From a virus, in the IMG/VR virus record IMGVR_UViG_3300022074_000283, positions 1 to 28,229 of that record: 28,229 bases of DNA. One strand, 5' to 3'. The position numbers and the translations under genes were made by a program. Shown here piece after piece: positions 9,242 to 16,095 of this stretch (positions within the stretch are counted from its first letter, which is position 1; each line of letters opens with the position of its first letter). The notes beneath the pieces were generated by a model. The model was not told the DNA's origin, did not search any database, and saw only the letters and a list, made by a program, of their open reading frames with translations.

Positions 9242-10772
9242 TCTCACTAGCCATCATCTGTTGCTGTTGTTGCTGCGCTTGCATTTGTTGCGCTGCTTGT
9301 ATGAGTGCCTCACGATCCACTTTATCTCTTACCAGCGTATCAGGAACACCAAACTTTTTAGCTAAATGAACAGCTACATCTTCAGAGCTTACTAGGAGAT
9401 TCAATACTTCAGGGCCAAACGTACCACCAACCAACTGCAAATATCTTGAGATTGCAGATATATCCTGATTCGCTTGCGCCTGTGCTAATGGAGATGTAGA
9501 TCGAACTTTGATCTCTCTGCCATTAATAGTAGGCAACTCAATACGTCCCTGTTTTTTGAGGATATATACAACGCGTTGAAGTATTGGTTGCACCATTTCT
9601 GCTTGCAGACGACCAAAGGCAGATCCAATACGTCTCGACAAATCTGCCATGCGTTCTGCAACTTCTGTAGCTGACGCTGGTGTTTTGTTAGGATCACCAA
9701 GCATATCATTATACAAAGCGCGTTTGATATTATTACGCATATCACCAAGCACAAGATTGGCTACATCAAAGTTTCCAGCATTGCGTATTGGTTGCAAACC
9801 CTGAGAACCCATAGCTTTTGGGATAATTGTGCCGGGGACAAGATTGATTGTATCTGTATTGATAATACCATCATCATCCATCTGATAGATGCCTGAGATA
9901 GCCATCTGTGCATTTTCTAACACAAGCTCAATAGTAAGGTTTGTTGTCTTAATAGCAGACAACGCATTGATTAGAGGGCCACGTCCATAAATCTCACCAC
10001 TAGCTTTTGACCAGCGGAAACATACAAATGGATTAGAGCCTGTGCCTGAGAACTGATCCTGCTGGATAATTTCTTTATCAGGAATATTAATAACAAAGAA
10101 ATCAAACAAATCTTGATTAGGCTTTGAATAGTTACGGCATACAATCTCAACAATATCAACCTTAGCATCAGGGTTTGTTGTTATCGATCTTTGCGTTTTT
10201 TCTCCAATATTTCCCTTTGGATAAGCGATAGGGATCTCTTCATACTTAAGAGAACGTTGGCGATATACATGGTCAATCTTATCATCCGGGCCTGTATCAA
10301 GATATACACTCGGTAATGGAATAGCATTGAAGCGTACTGGATTAACTGCATCACCTTCTTCAACAAGCAAGATGCCTGTACCGACAGCCAAGTCCATAAA
10401 TGATTCATGCACTTCTTGCCCAAAATTAGAGTTTTGGATAATCTCGAAAACATAATCCGTCACCTGATCTAAGCTGTTGTTAATTTCATCCTGACTTTGG
10501 TTTGGCACTTCACTGCCAGCAAGCAAGTCAGCCCAACGTGCAAAGTTAGGAACAAGACCAGATTGAAGGCGTGACGCAAACTCTTGCACACCAACAACAG
10601 CTGTTTCATCAAAGATCTTGTCATCTCTACGCTGCCCCGGAGATTCATAAAAGAAGCTCTGACGCATTGGCATTGCGTATTCATAACATTCTTCAAATAA
10701 AGATTCAAAAAGCACTCTGTTAGTTTTTGCTTTCTGAAATTTTTCTAACATTCTGAGTGCTGATTTTTCCAT
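9228..10772 (-). CDS. Portal / head-tail connector protein (T7 gp8-like, 514 aa)
   Basis: A 514-aa protein that fits the podoviral head-to-tail connector family. Markers are an N-terminal helical stretch with FEECYEYAMP, then RDDKIFDETAVVGVQEFASRLQSG (each part shorter in the family core) and VGTGILLVEEG. Conserved GRGPLINAL and LYNDMLGDPNKTPASATEVAERM segments lie in the C-terminal half. The last 30 residues are glutamine-rich, including a run of six Q. It starts as TAATG on the preceding stop. The product forms the dodecameric vertex ring for DNA entry and tail attachment. The length is close to T7 gp8 (536 aa). Confidence 0.92.
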   Translation of the reverse strand: MEKSALRMLEKFQKAKTNRVLFESLFEECYEYAMPMRQSFFYESPGQRRDDKIFDETAVVGVQEFASRLQSGLVPNFARWADLLAGSEVPNQSQDEINNSLDQVTDYVFEIIQNSNFGQEVHESFMDLAVGTGILLVEEGDAVNPVRFNAIPLPSVYLDTGPDDKIDHVYRQRSLKYEEIPIAYPKGNIGEKTQRSITTNPDAKVDIVEIVCRNYSKPNQDLFDFFVINIPDKEIIQQDQFSGTGSNPFVCFRWSKASGEIYGRGPLINALSAIKTTNLTIELVLENAQMAISGIYQMDDDGIINTDTINLVPGTIIPKAMGSQGLQPIRNAGNFDVANLVLGDMRNNIKRALYNDMLGDPNKTPASATEVAERMADLSRRIGSAFGRLQAEMVQPILQRVVYILKKQGRIELPTINGREIKVRSTSPLAQAQANQDISAISRYLQLVGGTFGPEVLNLLVSSEDVAVHLAKKFGVPDTLVRDKVDREALIQAAQQMQAQQQQQQMMASENVQQ

Positions 10773-11056
10773 TAGACTGTCTCATCAAGGTAGCCAACGC
10801 CACCAGCTTGACTTGTTATTAAAGATCTTTGACCTGCGCCGCCTCTTTTTCTGCGTCTAATCTGATCTTGCAATCTTTTTTGACGCTCTTCTTTCTGCTT
10901 TGATTCCTCTTCAGCCATCATTTCTTTTTGAAGAATATCTTTTTCTTCTTCTTCATCTTTAGCTGCTTGTGGCTTTGGCGGTGGCTTTGGCTTGCTAACA
11001 CCTGTTAACGCTCTAGTAATCTTAACGATAGGCTTCATTATTGATGAAGTACACAT
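10772..11056 (-). CDS. T7 gp7.3-like tail/assembly protein (94 aa)
   Basis: A longer reading frame exists, but the start at 11054-11056 has a strong Shine-Dalgarno (AAGGAGC, 7 bases) and begins just after the terminase stop, giving 94 aa (MCTSSIMKPIVKITRALTG). The middle is proline- then E/K-rich and likely a charged helix. The C-terminus (RRRKRGGAGQRSLITSQAGG) resembles the end of T7 gp7.3, which carries a similar basic-GG-KSL-Gly-rich pattern and also precedes the portal gene. T7 gp7.3 is a virion/tail assembly protein. The similarity is short and from memory, so the assignment is moderate. Confidence 0.6.
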   Translation of the reverse strand: MCTSSIMKPIVKITRALTGVSKPKPPPKPQAAKDEEEEKDILQKEMMAEEESKQKEERQKRLQDQIRRRKRGGAGQRSLITSQAGGVGYLDETV

Positions 11057-11066
11057 ATCTTGCTCC

Positions 11067-12605
11067 TTACATTCTTGCCCAAAGACCTTGACGCTTTTGT
11101 TTTGGCTTCCTGCTAAATACGTCAAACTCCATCTTTGCTTGAAAAGGTTTAGAAATATTTGACATGTTTGACAAGATATTTCTACCTTCGCCAGCACCCA
11201 TCATTAAATACTGCAATGCATCATGTATATGTGAAAAGTGGTTCTTTTCAGGCTTGTCATCAAACCTTTCACCAGATACCTGCATACGTTTATACTGATA
11301 CCCACCCTCAAAACCTTTGATGAGTGTACGGCATCTTGGATCAATTAGAAAGCCTGACTGTCCTTCAACCATTCTATTAAGGGGTGCGTTGACAGCTTCA
11401 AGGCGCAAGGACACATCATTTGAATGTGCTGGTCTTGCTTTCAAGCCACAGCCACGCAGTATCTGAAAAGGTGTTGATTCATCAGTTTGTGCGCGGAAGT
11501 CGCCAGCTGGATCTCCAATTATATTTATCTCACAATCAGCATAACGAGACGCTATTTCAACACGAAGCACCTCACTAAACCTTACAATACCCATATCAAA
11601 AGCAACAACTTCTTGCAGTATGAGCCATCTACCTCGAACCTTTTGCCCAAACACAGCAGCTGGTGTAAGTCCAAAGTCAACGCCTACAAATACAGGCATG
11701 CCAGAGGCAGTGGGTATTTCCTCTTTTGCAATATGTACATCTGGCGCGAACATAGAATATACAGGCTTGCCATCCTGTATTGCACCTAGCTTGTTCATTA
11801 CATAAACGTCTATCCAGCTTTTTGTTTTACCTTGTACAATGTTTGGATAGTAATCAGTACGCATGTTGTTTTTGTTCTCAGCTACATCATTAGGCAAATA
11901 CTCAAGCACATTGCCATCCTGATCTTTGCTTTCAACCATGCCAGAAGGTTGTGTAAAGAATAGCCAGTTGTCTGGCCTTACTAACATCTTAGCTTCTTCT
12001 TTTGGAATATGATCTGGTATCGGCACTTCGCCTGACATAATAGGCCACCAATGATCTTCCTCTGGTGCATTGGTATCTGCAATCACGCCTGTCCATGTAC
12101 AACCGCCATCTTTCATAGAAGGAAAGCGACCAACGCGCATAGTGCATGCATCGATAATAGACTTGGGTATCTCCCTAGCCTCATTGATCCAGATGCCAGT
12201 TAACTCAAGGGAGAGAAGTTTCTTCACATCTTCTGGACGGTCGAGGGCTAGGAAGATTACTTCGAGTTCCAGATCACCTTGTTTAATCCAGTGTGTATAT
12301 GGAACTGACCATAAGAACTTTCCCCATTCAGCTTCGGGGAACCAGTCAAGCCATGTCTTGATGGTGGTTGTTCTTAGCTGTGGATTAGTATTACGGATAA
12401 TAGCCCAGCGGCTGCGCCGCTTGCCATCTTGTCCTTTTTGTTGTTGTAAGGCTCTGCGGAATATCTCAACGCAACAGCCAACGGATTTACCAGAGCCTAC
12501 TGGCCCACGTAGGCCACGAAAGAAACTATCATCTTTCATAAATGATTTAAGAACATCACCGTCTGGTTTGTACTTAAACTTGGTCAACCTTTTGATCCCT
12601 GCCAA
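11067..12605 (-). CDS. terL: Terminase large subunit (512 aa)
   Basis: ATPase-nuclease motor of DNA packaging. Walker A is GPVGSGKS (residues 34-41) and Walker B is GIWINEARE (137-145). The nuclease domain shows three acidic sites: VGVDFG (D310), IIGDPAGD (D365) and HIHDALQY (D462). The start is uncertain: a TTG at 12603-12605 without a convincing Shine-Dalgarno, lying inside the end of the previous gene (32-base overlap), gives the fullest N-terminus before Walker A. The first in-frame ATG (residue 23) would still leave Walker A intact. The length is normal for podoviral terminases. Confidence 0.95.
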   Translation of the reverse strand: MAGIKRLTKFKYKPDGDVLKSFMKDDSFFRGLRGPVGSGKSVGCCVEIFRRALQQQKGQDGKRRSRWAIIRNTNPQLRTTTIKTWLDWFPEAEWGKFLWSVPYTHWIKQGDLELEVIFLALDRPEDVKKLLSLELTGIWINEAREIPKSIIDACTMRVGRFPSMKDGGCTWTGVIADTNAPEEDHWWPIMSGEVPIPDHIPKEEAKMLVRPDNWLFFTQPSGMVESKDQDGNVLEYLPNDVAENKNNMRTDYYPNIVQGKTKSWIDVYVMNKLGAIQDGKPVYSMFAPDVHIAKEEIPTASGMPVFVGVDFGLTPAAVFGQKVRGRWLILQEVVAFDMGIVRFSEVLRVEIASRYADCEINIIGDPAGDFRAQTDESTPFQILRGCGLKARPAHSNDVSLRLEAVNAPLNRMVEGQSGFLIDPRCRTLIKGFEGGYQYKRMQVSGERFDDKPEKNHFSHIHDALQYLMMGAGEGRNILSNMSNISKPFQAKMEFDVFSRKPKQKRQGLWARM

Positions 12606-12768
12606 ACTTTATCATGCGTTCAATAGTTTCCGGCCCTATAGAAGCTATTAGTTTGTCTGCTTCATAGTCGGTGCAAAACTCTTTAGGATGGTGAACAAGG
12701 TGGACTTTCTTCACCACTCTACGCAAAACTTCACGTTCTTCTATCTTCAACGTATGAAGAAAACTCAT
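12574..12768 (-). CDS. Small protein upstream of the large terminase (64 aa)
   Basis: A 64-aa protein starting MSFLHTLKIEEREVLRRVVKK, coupled by ATGA to the gene before and overlapping the start of the large terminase by 32 bases. It is helical, with a basic/histidine-rich middle (KKVHLVHHPKE) and an acidic-to-basic C-terminus. I do not recognise a domain. Short genes in this place are usual in marine podoviruses. The tight overlaps on both sides support it as real. A helper of packaging or an internal head component are open possibilities. Confidence 0.6.
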   Translation of the reverse strand: MSFLHTLKIEEREVLRRVVKKVHLVHHPKEFCTDYEADKLIASIGPETIERMIKFGRDQKVDQV

Positions 12769-13016
12769 CTGTACCTCTTGGCTATACGCCTTGCGGCTTT
12801 GGGCTGCTTTGAAAACTGTTTGCCTTTGGCAGTATCTTCACGTTTCTTTTTGCTACTAGCAGCATACTGTGCGCTACTCATAGCCTTGATGGCAGCTGAA
12901 GGCAGGTATCTTTCGCCTGTAGCCTTTGGGCCTTGCGTTGATGGCTTGCCAGATTTGGTACGCCACTTCTGACCTGTCCATCTCATCAAGGATGTTTGCG
13001 ATGGCGCACGTGCCAT
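12765..13016 (-). CDS. Small basic protein, C-terminal half of a two-part conserved family (83 aa)
   Basis: An 83-aa, strongly basic protein. It carries RWTGQKWRTKSGKPSTQG, then ATGERYLPSAAIKAMSS and a tail rich in K/R with KGKQFSKQP. I remember this arrangement (W..TKSGKPS - ATGERYLP - KKR.DT..GKQF..QP) from phages and from giant-virus and environmental proteins. There it follows a GGKGG.PGQWSARKAQ segment in one polypeptide. Here that first segment is a separate gene immediately upstream, joined by TAATG. The function is unknown. The charge suggests DNA or RNA binding inside the virion, which is inference. Confidence 0.7.
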   Translation of the reverse strand: MARAPSQTSLMRWTGQKWRTKSGKPSTQGPKATGERYLPSAAIKAMSSAQYAASSKKKREDTAKGKQFSKQPKAARRIAKRYR

Positions 13017-13183
13017 TACGATGTATATCCCCCACCTTTGGCTTTATAGGCTTTAGCAAGCATCTGCGCTTTACGCGCAGACCATTGCCCCGGACTGCCG
13101 CCTTTGCCACCAGCCTTTATACGCTGGAACAAACGCTTACGCATGCCGGGCTTTGTATAGTTACCAGCTGCATTGACTGCCAT
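13016..13183 (-). CDS. Small basic protein with GGKGGSPGQWSARKAQ motif (55 aa)
   Basis: A 55-aa gene starting MAVNAAGNYTKPGMRKRLFQ and containing GGKGGSPGQWSARKAQMLAK, ending GGGYTS. I recall near-identical small proteins from cyanophages and pelagiphages. Its stop overlaps the start of the next gene (TAATG), which encodes the other half of the family's two-part module. It begins two bases after the stop of the preceding gene. The Shine-Dalgarno is weak (AAGG overlapping the previous gene's end). The function is unknown; the K/R-rich, Gly-rich make-up suggests nucleic-acid binding or a role in the condensed head. Confidence 0.8.
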   Translation of the reverse strand: MAVNAAGNYTKPGMRKRLFQRIKAGGKGGSPGQWSARKAQMLAKAYKAKGGGYTS

Positions 13184-13185
13184 GG

Positions 13186-13320
13186 TTAGGCCTTACCTGC
13201 TTTCGACTTCATAATCTTTTTCTTCAATGCTTCTGGCAAAGTTTTTTGCTTTGCACTTAGCATTGACTTCTTCGGTGGACGACCTTTCTTTGAACCGTAA
13301 GTCCCTTTTCCCATAGGCAT
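13186..13320 (-). CDS. Small Lys-rich protein, MPMGKGTYGSKKGRPPKK type (44 aa)
   Basis: A 44-aa gene starting MPMGKGTYGSKKGRPPKKS with a clear Shine-Dalgarno (AAGGAG, 7-8 bases). The opening GKGTYGSKxGRPPKK is a pattern I recognise from many marine phages, and it includes an AT-hook-like GRPPKK. The rest is lysine-rich helix. Its function has not been shown as far as I know. The hook motif and charge point to DNA binding, which is inference. It is one of a run of small basic genes between the 273-aa gene and the large terminase. Confidence 0.78.
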   Translation of the reverse strand: MPMGKGTYGSKKGRPPKKSMLSAKQKTLPEALKKKIMKSKAGKA

Positions 13321-13330
13321 AGCGATCTCC

Positions 13331-13579
13331 TTACATTGGGTCTATCAAACTTCTTGTTTTACTTTTGCTGCCTGTACCAGACATTATCATGCCTGTAGGC
13401 TGCACCTTTTTCTTTTTCTTTTTTTGAAGATTAGATTGTGTTTTGGTAGACAGTGTTGCTTTTGCAACAGGCGCATCAGGCGCATCAGGCAATGAAGAAT
13501 ACTTAGAAAGTGCAGCAGCTTGCATAAATTTTTTTAGAGCTGTACGCGATTGTGGATCCGAAAGTAATTTACTAAACAT
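13331..13579 (-). CDS. Hypothetical Lys-rich protein (82 aa)
   Basis: An 82-aa protein, MFSKLLSDPQSRTALKKFMQ, with an N-terminal helix (about 1-28), a low-complexity Ala/Pro/Asp repeat (DAPDAPVAKA) and a run of six lysines after LQ. The C-terminus (KSKTRSLIDPM) recalls the small basic KSL-type endings of podoviral assembly proteins but is not diagnostic. Its ATG overlaps the stop of the upstream gene as TAATG, and the next gene begins 10 bases after its stop. I do not recognise the family. Confidence 0.6.
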   Translation of the reverse strand: MFSKLLSDPQSRTALKKFMQAAALSKYSSLPDAPDAPVAKATLSTKTQSNLQKKKKKKVQPTGMIMSGTGSKSKTRSLIDPM

Positions 13580-13893
13580 TATGCTTTACCTTTCTTAGCC
13601 TTGTTTCTTCTGCTAATGGCTCTGGCTTTTGCTTTTGCATCGGCTTTAGAAGATGCACCCCACGCTCTCAAAGATAATAACAAACGTGTTGGTCTGCCTT
13701 TGCTATCTTTTTCCGGCCCCTTCATATTACCCATTCTTGCTAGGAAACTAGCTCGTCTTGGGTTGTCGCCTGACTTTACTGGTGCTTTGAGTGTTCCGCC
13801 TGTTTGCGCTTTGTAAGATGCGCGACCTCTGGCGTTGAGACCACCGCTGGGGTTCTGTCCGGCTTTCCTTGTCCATGCTGGTGACTTTGCCAT
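13579..13893 (-). CDS. Conserved basic protein, DUF6321-like (104 aa)
   Basis: A 104-aa, arginine/lysine-rich protein. It contains SPAWTRKAGQNPSGGLNARG, then NPRRASFLARMGNMKGPEKD, GRPTRLLLSLRAWG and a K/A/R-rich tail. This order (AW.RKEG.NP.GGLN - R.SF.ARM..MKGP - GRPTR...LR.W) is the pattern I remember for DUF6321, found in phages and environmental bacteria; the exact accession is from memory. The start overlaps the preceding stop (TAATG). It is probably a nucleic-acid-associated or head protein, given its charge and the packaging neighbourhood, but no function is established to my knowledge. Confidence 0.75.
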   Translation of the reverse strand: MAKSPAWTRKAGQNPSGGLNARGRASYKAQTGGTLKAPVKSGDNPRRASFLARMGNMKGPEKDSKGRPTRLLLSLRAWGASSKADAKAKARAISRRNKAKKGKA

Positions 13894-14714
13894 TACGCAC
13901 TCTCTGCATCAACGCTCATAGATAACTGCTTATCTTGCATTGCTCTGCGTGACATAGGTACTTCCATTTGTTTTGCTGGTTTTGGCTTAGGAAGAACAAC
14001 TTCTCTCTCAGCTGCCTGTGCTTCTGAAACAAACATATTTGTAAATGTTTTCCATAAATAAGCGCGTTTGTTTGTCATCGGCCCTTCAAGCATAAAGGTA
14101 GGTGCATCAGGTTCAATGTCATCATCATAGTCTATGTCTACAGTTTGTGGCTCTGAAGGGATTGCAATATTAACAGCAAGGTTAGTGTCCATTGCATCAT
14201 GCATAATTCTTTCGCCGATGAAACGTGCGCCAAAATATTGCGCTTTACGAGGTTGCTTACGGATAGCATCGAAGTAATCCATAAATGTTTTAAGGTCTGA
14301 ATACTCTTTCCATTCACCAACTTCAGGGAAATCGTATCTATCCTTAATAACTATTTGACCATTTTCTTTGTACACATCAAATGTACCAAGACTGGTCTTT
14401 ACCTGCTCTTCAAAAGACTGCACATCAAACCCCGGCCTACGCATTAAATTACCAAGGTTATATTTTTTATTGATGTCATCATAACCAAATGAACCAACAA
14501 AGCCTTCTTCCTTGTTAATAAAGTCAGGTACAAGATCATTGACCATGCCGCGCATTAGTTCAATAGCTTCACCAGATATATTATTTTCTGAGATAACTCT
14601 ATCACTGCCATTAATAAACTCTGGAAGCATAGAGTTTATAACACCTCGAATATAAAACTGATGGTGCAGTTTCATATCTTTGAGCATAGCTTCGAGTGAA
14701 ATAGGATTAGCCAT
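13893..14714 (-). CDS. Hypothetical protein in the packaging cluster (273 aa)
   Basis: A 273-aa protein starting MANPISLEAMLKDMKLHHQF. It is soluble and mixed alpha/beta, with repeated acidic/aromatic stretches and a proline/lysine-rich linker near the C-terminus (about 243-255, KPKPAKQMEVP). No membrane segment, metal site or nucleotide-binding motif stands out. The Shine-Dalgarno is poor. It lies between the secreted peptidase and the DUF6321-like gene, 31 bases after the peptidase stop. I do not recognise it; a virion component is plausible because all downstream neighbours are late genes. Confidence 0.65.
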   Translation of the reverse strand: MANPISLEAMLKDMKLHHQFYIRGVINSMLPEFINGSDRVISENNISGEAIELMRGMVNDLVPDFINKEEGFVGSFGYDDINKKYNLGNLMRRPGFDVQSFEEQVKTSLGTFDVYKENGQIVIKDRYDFPEVGEWKEYSDLKTFMDYFDAIRKQPRKAQYFGARFIGERIMHDAMDTNLAVNIAIPSEPQTVDIDYDDDIEPDAPTFMLEGPMTNKRAYLWKTFTNMFVSEAQAAEREVVLPKPKPAKQMEVPMSRRAMQDKQLSMSVDAESA

Positions 14715-14745
14715 GTTGAACTCTAAGCATATCTATAAAAAAAAT

Positions 14746-15240
14746 TCAACGCACAATATCAAATAAACAACTGTAACCATATCCATTGTCCATATGCAAA
14801 TGATCGTGATGCAATGAATCATGCATTGGAGTTAATACAGTATTAAAAAATTTACAGCCAGCTTTATATGCAGATTGCCAATCCTTTGATATTGGCACAC
14901 CATCAATAGCCGTAACATCTATAGCTTTGCCAAAACTGTGCTGGCTTGGAAACATACTACTGCGTTGCTTGCGGCAAACATACCCACCAACATTATCAAC
15001 CCTTTTGGCAGAAATATATTTTGCCCACATCCCAACATCTTTTGCTGTTGAACAAGATAATAAAACAGAAGGATAAAAGGTTGTTGTGTCAGTAGCGTAT
15101 AAACGCACAGCTTCATCGATAGAACAAAGGCCAGAAGGAGATTGCACTTCCTTTACACGCCAACCCATAGACTGCAAATCATCAAAGCAGCTGGCAGATG
15201 CAACAAACGGAAACAAAAGTAACAATATAAATATTCGCAT
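14746..15240 (-). CDS. Secreted extensin-like peptidase (peptidoglycan hydrolase type, 164 aa)
   Basis: A 164-aa protein with an N-terminal signal peptide (hydrophobic residues 3-14, cleavage likely after ASA near 15-17). The mature part carries a zinc site like extensin_C/D-Ala-D-Ala carboxypeptidase-type enzymes: SQHSFGKAIDVTAI (H101, D108) and HHDHLHMD (H147, H149). Six cysteines in the mature region (C18, C39, C63, C89, C129 and C158) suggest disulfides, fitting a periplasmic enzyme. It has no obvious Shine-Dalgarno. It lies right after the small terminase, away from the lysis genes, where a separate M15-type endolysin is found. It may act in lysis or in cell-wall opening; a superinfection role is also possible. 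Confidence 0.75.
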   Translation of the reverse strand: MRIFILLLLFPFVASASCFDDLQSMGWRVKEVQSPSGLCSIDEAVRLYATDTTTFYPSVLLSCSTAKDVGMWAKYISAKRVDNVGGYVCRKQRSSMFPSQHSFGKAIDVTAIDGVPISKDWQSAYKAGCKFFNTVLTPMHDSLHHDHLHMDNGYGYSCLFDIVR

Positions 15241-15330
15241 GATGCATATATGCTACAGAGTTCTGATGGGAATTGCAAGAGAGAAGGACGGGGTCGAGGG
15301 GTGGACGTTGCAGTTTTTGGGGCCACACCG

Positions 15331-15705
15331 CTATGTCAAGTCAATGCTCACCGTAATGTCGCCAGCGTGCATGTGCATGTGACGCTCGGGTGCCTTGAAC
15401 CCAGCACGGTCTAGGATATCCTTGCTCGCTTCCAGCTGTACGTACTCACTCTTGGCACCCTGAGCAAGCTGCACTAGCCGTGCAGCGGCAGTCGTAGCGT
15501 TGATACCTAAACTCTCAGCCACTCGTTGCATCATATACGCTTGCACATGCTGCAACCGCAAAGCCTTACTGGCTGTCACTCTCCCACTCTCACCGCTTGC
15601 ATATCCAGCTTCATGCGCGGCTTCTTTGATGCTACATCCTGTTGCTACGAGAGTATCAACCAGCCGCGCTTGTTTGCTGGTCACTGCAAGCTGTTTATTA
15701 GCCAT
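15331..15705 (-). CDS. terS: Terminase small subunit (124 aa)
   Basis: A 124-aa protein with an N-terminal helix-turn-helix, LAVTSKQARLVDTLVATGCS, then IKEAAHEAGYASGESGR. This is the usual pattern of phage small terminases (KQ..FV....G.S..EAA..AGYS). A helical oligomerisation part follows. It recognises the packaging site and feeds DNA to the large terminase. The start has AGGATG about 6 bases upstream, and a promoter is proposed 50-70 bases upstream. It is the first gene of the minus-strand late block, with large terminase eight genes further on. Confidence 0.8.
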   Translation of the reverse strand: MANKQLAVTSKQARLVDTLVATGCSIKEAAHEAGYASGESGRVTASKALRLQHVQAYMMQRVAESLGINATTAAARLVQLAQGAKSEYVQLEASKDILDRAGFKAPERHMHMHAGDITVSIDLT

Positions 15706-15730
15706 CTACACATCCTCACTAATCATTGAA

Positions 15731-15749
15731 CCCCCCCTAGATCCCCCCC
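15731..15749 (-). promoter_or_regulatory. G7-N5-G7 tract in the late leader (G-quadruplex capable)
   Basis: The minus strand reads seven G, ATCTA, seven G, between the proposed -10 box and the small terminase start. Each G7 can supply two GGG runs, so the four runs needed for an intramolecular three-layer G-quadruplex are present in DNA or in the leader RNA. The formation is inferred, not shown. Confidence 0.5.
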
Positions 15750-15750
15750 T

Positions 15751-15778
15751 TTTACACTCCTTCGCCACCGCTTGTCAA
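15751..15778 (-). promoter_or_regulatory. Candidate sigma70-type late promoter
   Basis: On the minus strand there is a perfect -35 TTGACA (15773-15778), a 16-base spacer, and TGTAAA (15751-15756, four of six matches to TATAAT). Transcription would start near 15744, in the G-rich leader, and run into the small terminase gene. It is the only good promoter I see for the long minus-strand block. Confidence 0.5.
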
Positions 15779-15792
15779 CGCACAAGCGAGAG

Positions 15793-15812
15793 CAAGCACT
15801 CACAAGCACTCA
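15793..15812. repeat. 10-bp perfect tandem repeat (CAAGCACTCA twice)
   Basis: CAAGCACTCA occurs twice in direct succession, next to a short inverted repeat CTTGT/ACAAG (15771-15786) that overlaps the proposed -35 box. The placement upstream of the late promoter suggests protein-binding sites (regulator or small terminase). The function is inferred. Confidence 0.55.
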
Positions 15813-15965
15813 CAGGAACGCCTCCTTGTGGTCACACTTCATCTCCGCCCTTTGCTCTCTGGTTGTGCGTCTTGTCACAGCAACCGTTCCTTCGTTTCTA
15901 CAGCTTGGGCCTCCCCCCTGCGGATAGTCTGCATGCTGCACCCCAGCGTGCAGACGCTGCGCTGT

Positions 15966-16017
15966 CAAACCGTCCTCCGCACCACTTCTGGCTTTGCCAG
16001 AACCGTGAGGAGGTTTG
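15966..16017 (+). other. Long imperfect hairpin in the early leader
   Basis: Arms pair in three blocks: CAAACC with GGTTTG, one bulged G, TCCTC with GAGGA, an internal loop, then TTCTGGC with GCCAGAA around a TTT loop. That is 18 base pairs in 52 bases, far above chance. No U-tract follows on either strand, so it is not a plain terminator. It may be a leader RNA element, a processing site or a DNA-level binding site. Confidence 0.65.
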
Positions 16018-16048
16018 ATCTGCCCTCTGTGGCACAGCCCTTGCCTAT

Positions 16049-16078
16049 CTACCGCAGGGGTTATTCCCTGCACTGTAG
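16049..16078 (+). promoter_or_regulatory. Hairpin just upstream of the first early ribosome binding site
   Basis: GCAGGG (16054-16059) and CCCTGC (16066-16071) form a 6-bp stem with a six-base loop, extended by CTAC/GTAG across a small internal loop. It ends five bases before AAAGGAGG (16083-16090). It may protect the 5' end of the message or influence ribosome access. Confidence 0.5.
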
Positions 16079-16095
16079 CTCCAAAGGAGGTTCCT

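Larger units (their letters stand above)
15706..16095. other. 390-bp divergent control region between late and early genes
   Basis: No convincing gene lies here; open frames across it are short or antisense and lack recognisable protein. It is richer in G+C than the flanks. It holds a minus-strand promoter, two C7 runs, a 10-bp tandem repeat, an inverted repeat GTCTGCA/TGCAGAC (15927-15955), a long imperfect hairpin (15966-16017) and a second hairpin (16049-16078) just before the strong ribosome binding site of the first early gene. I found no good plus-strand promoter. A packaging site or structured leader RNA are both possible. Confidence 0.6.

Noticed and set aside
11057-11197. N-terminal extension of the gp7.3-like gene into the terminase gene
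   Set aside because: The ATG at 11054-11056 has a strong Shine-Dalgarno and begins just after the terminase stop; the extension is out-of-frame terminase sequence.
12070-12651. Plus-strand open frame of 193 codons opposite the large terminase
   Set aside because: Shadow of terminase codons; the terminase has all catalytic motifs on the minus strand.
12874-13110. 78-codon minus-strand frame overlapping the small basic genes
   Set aside because: It is a frame-shifted reading of the 55-aa and 83-aa genes, both of which have recognisable conserved motifs and coupled starts.
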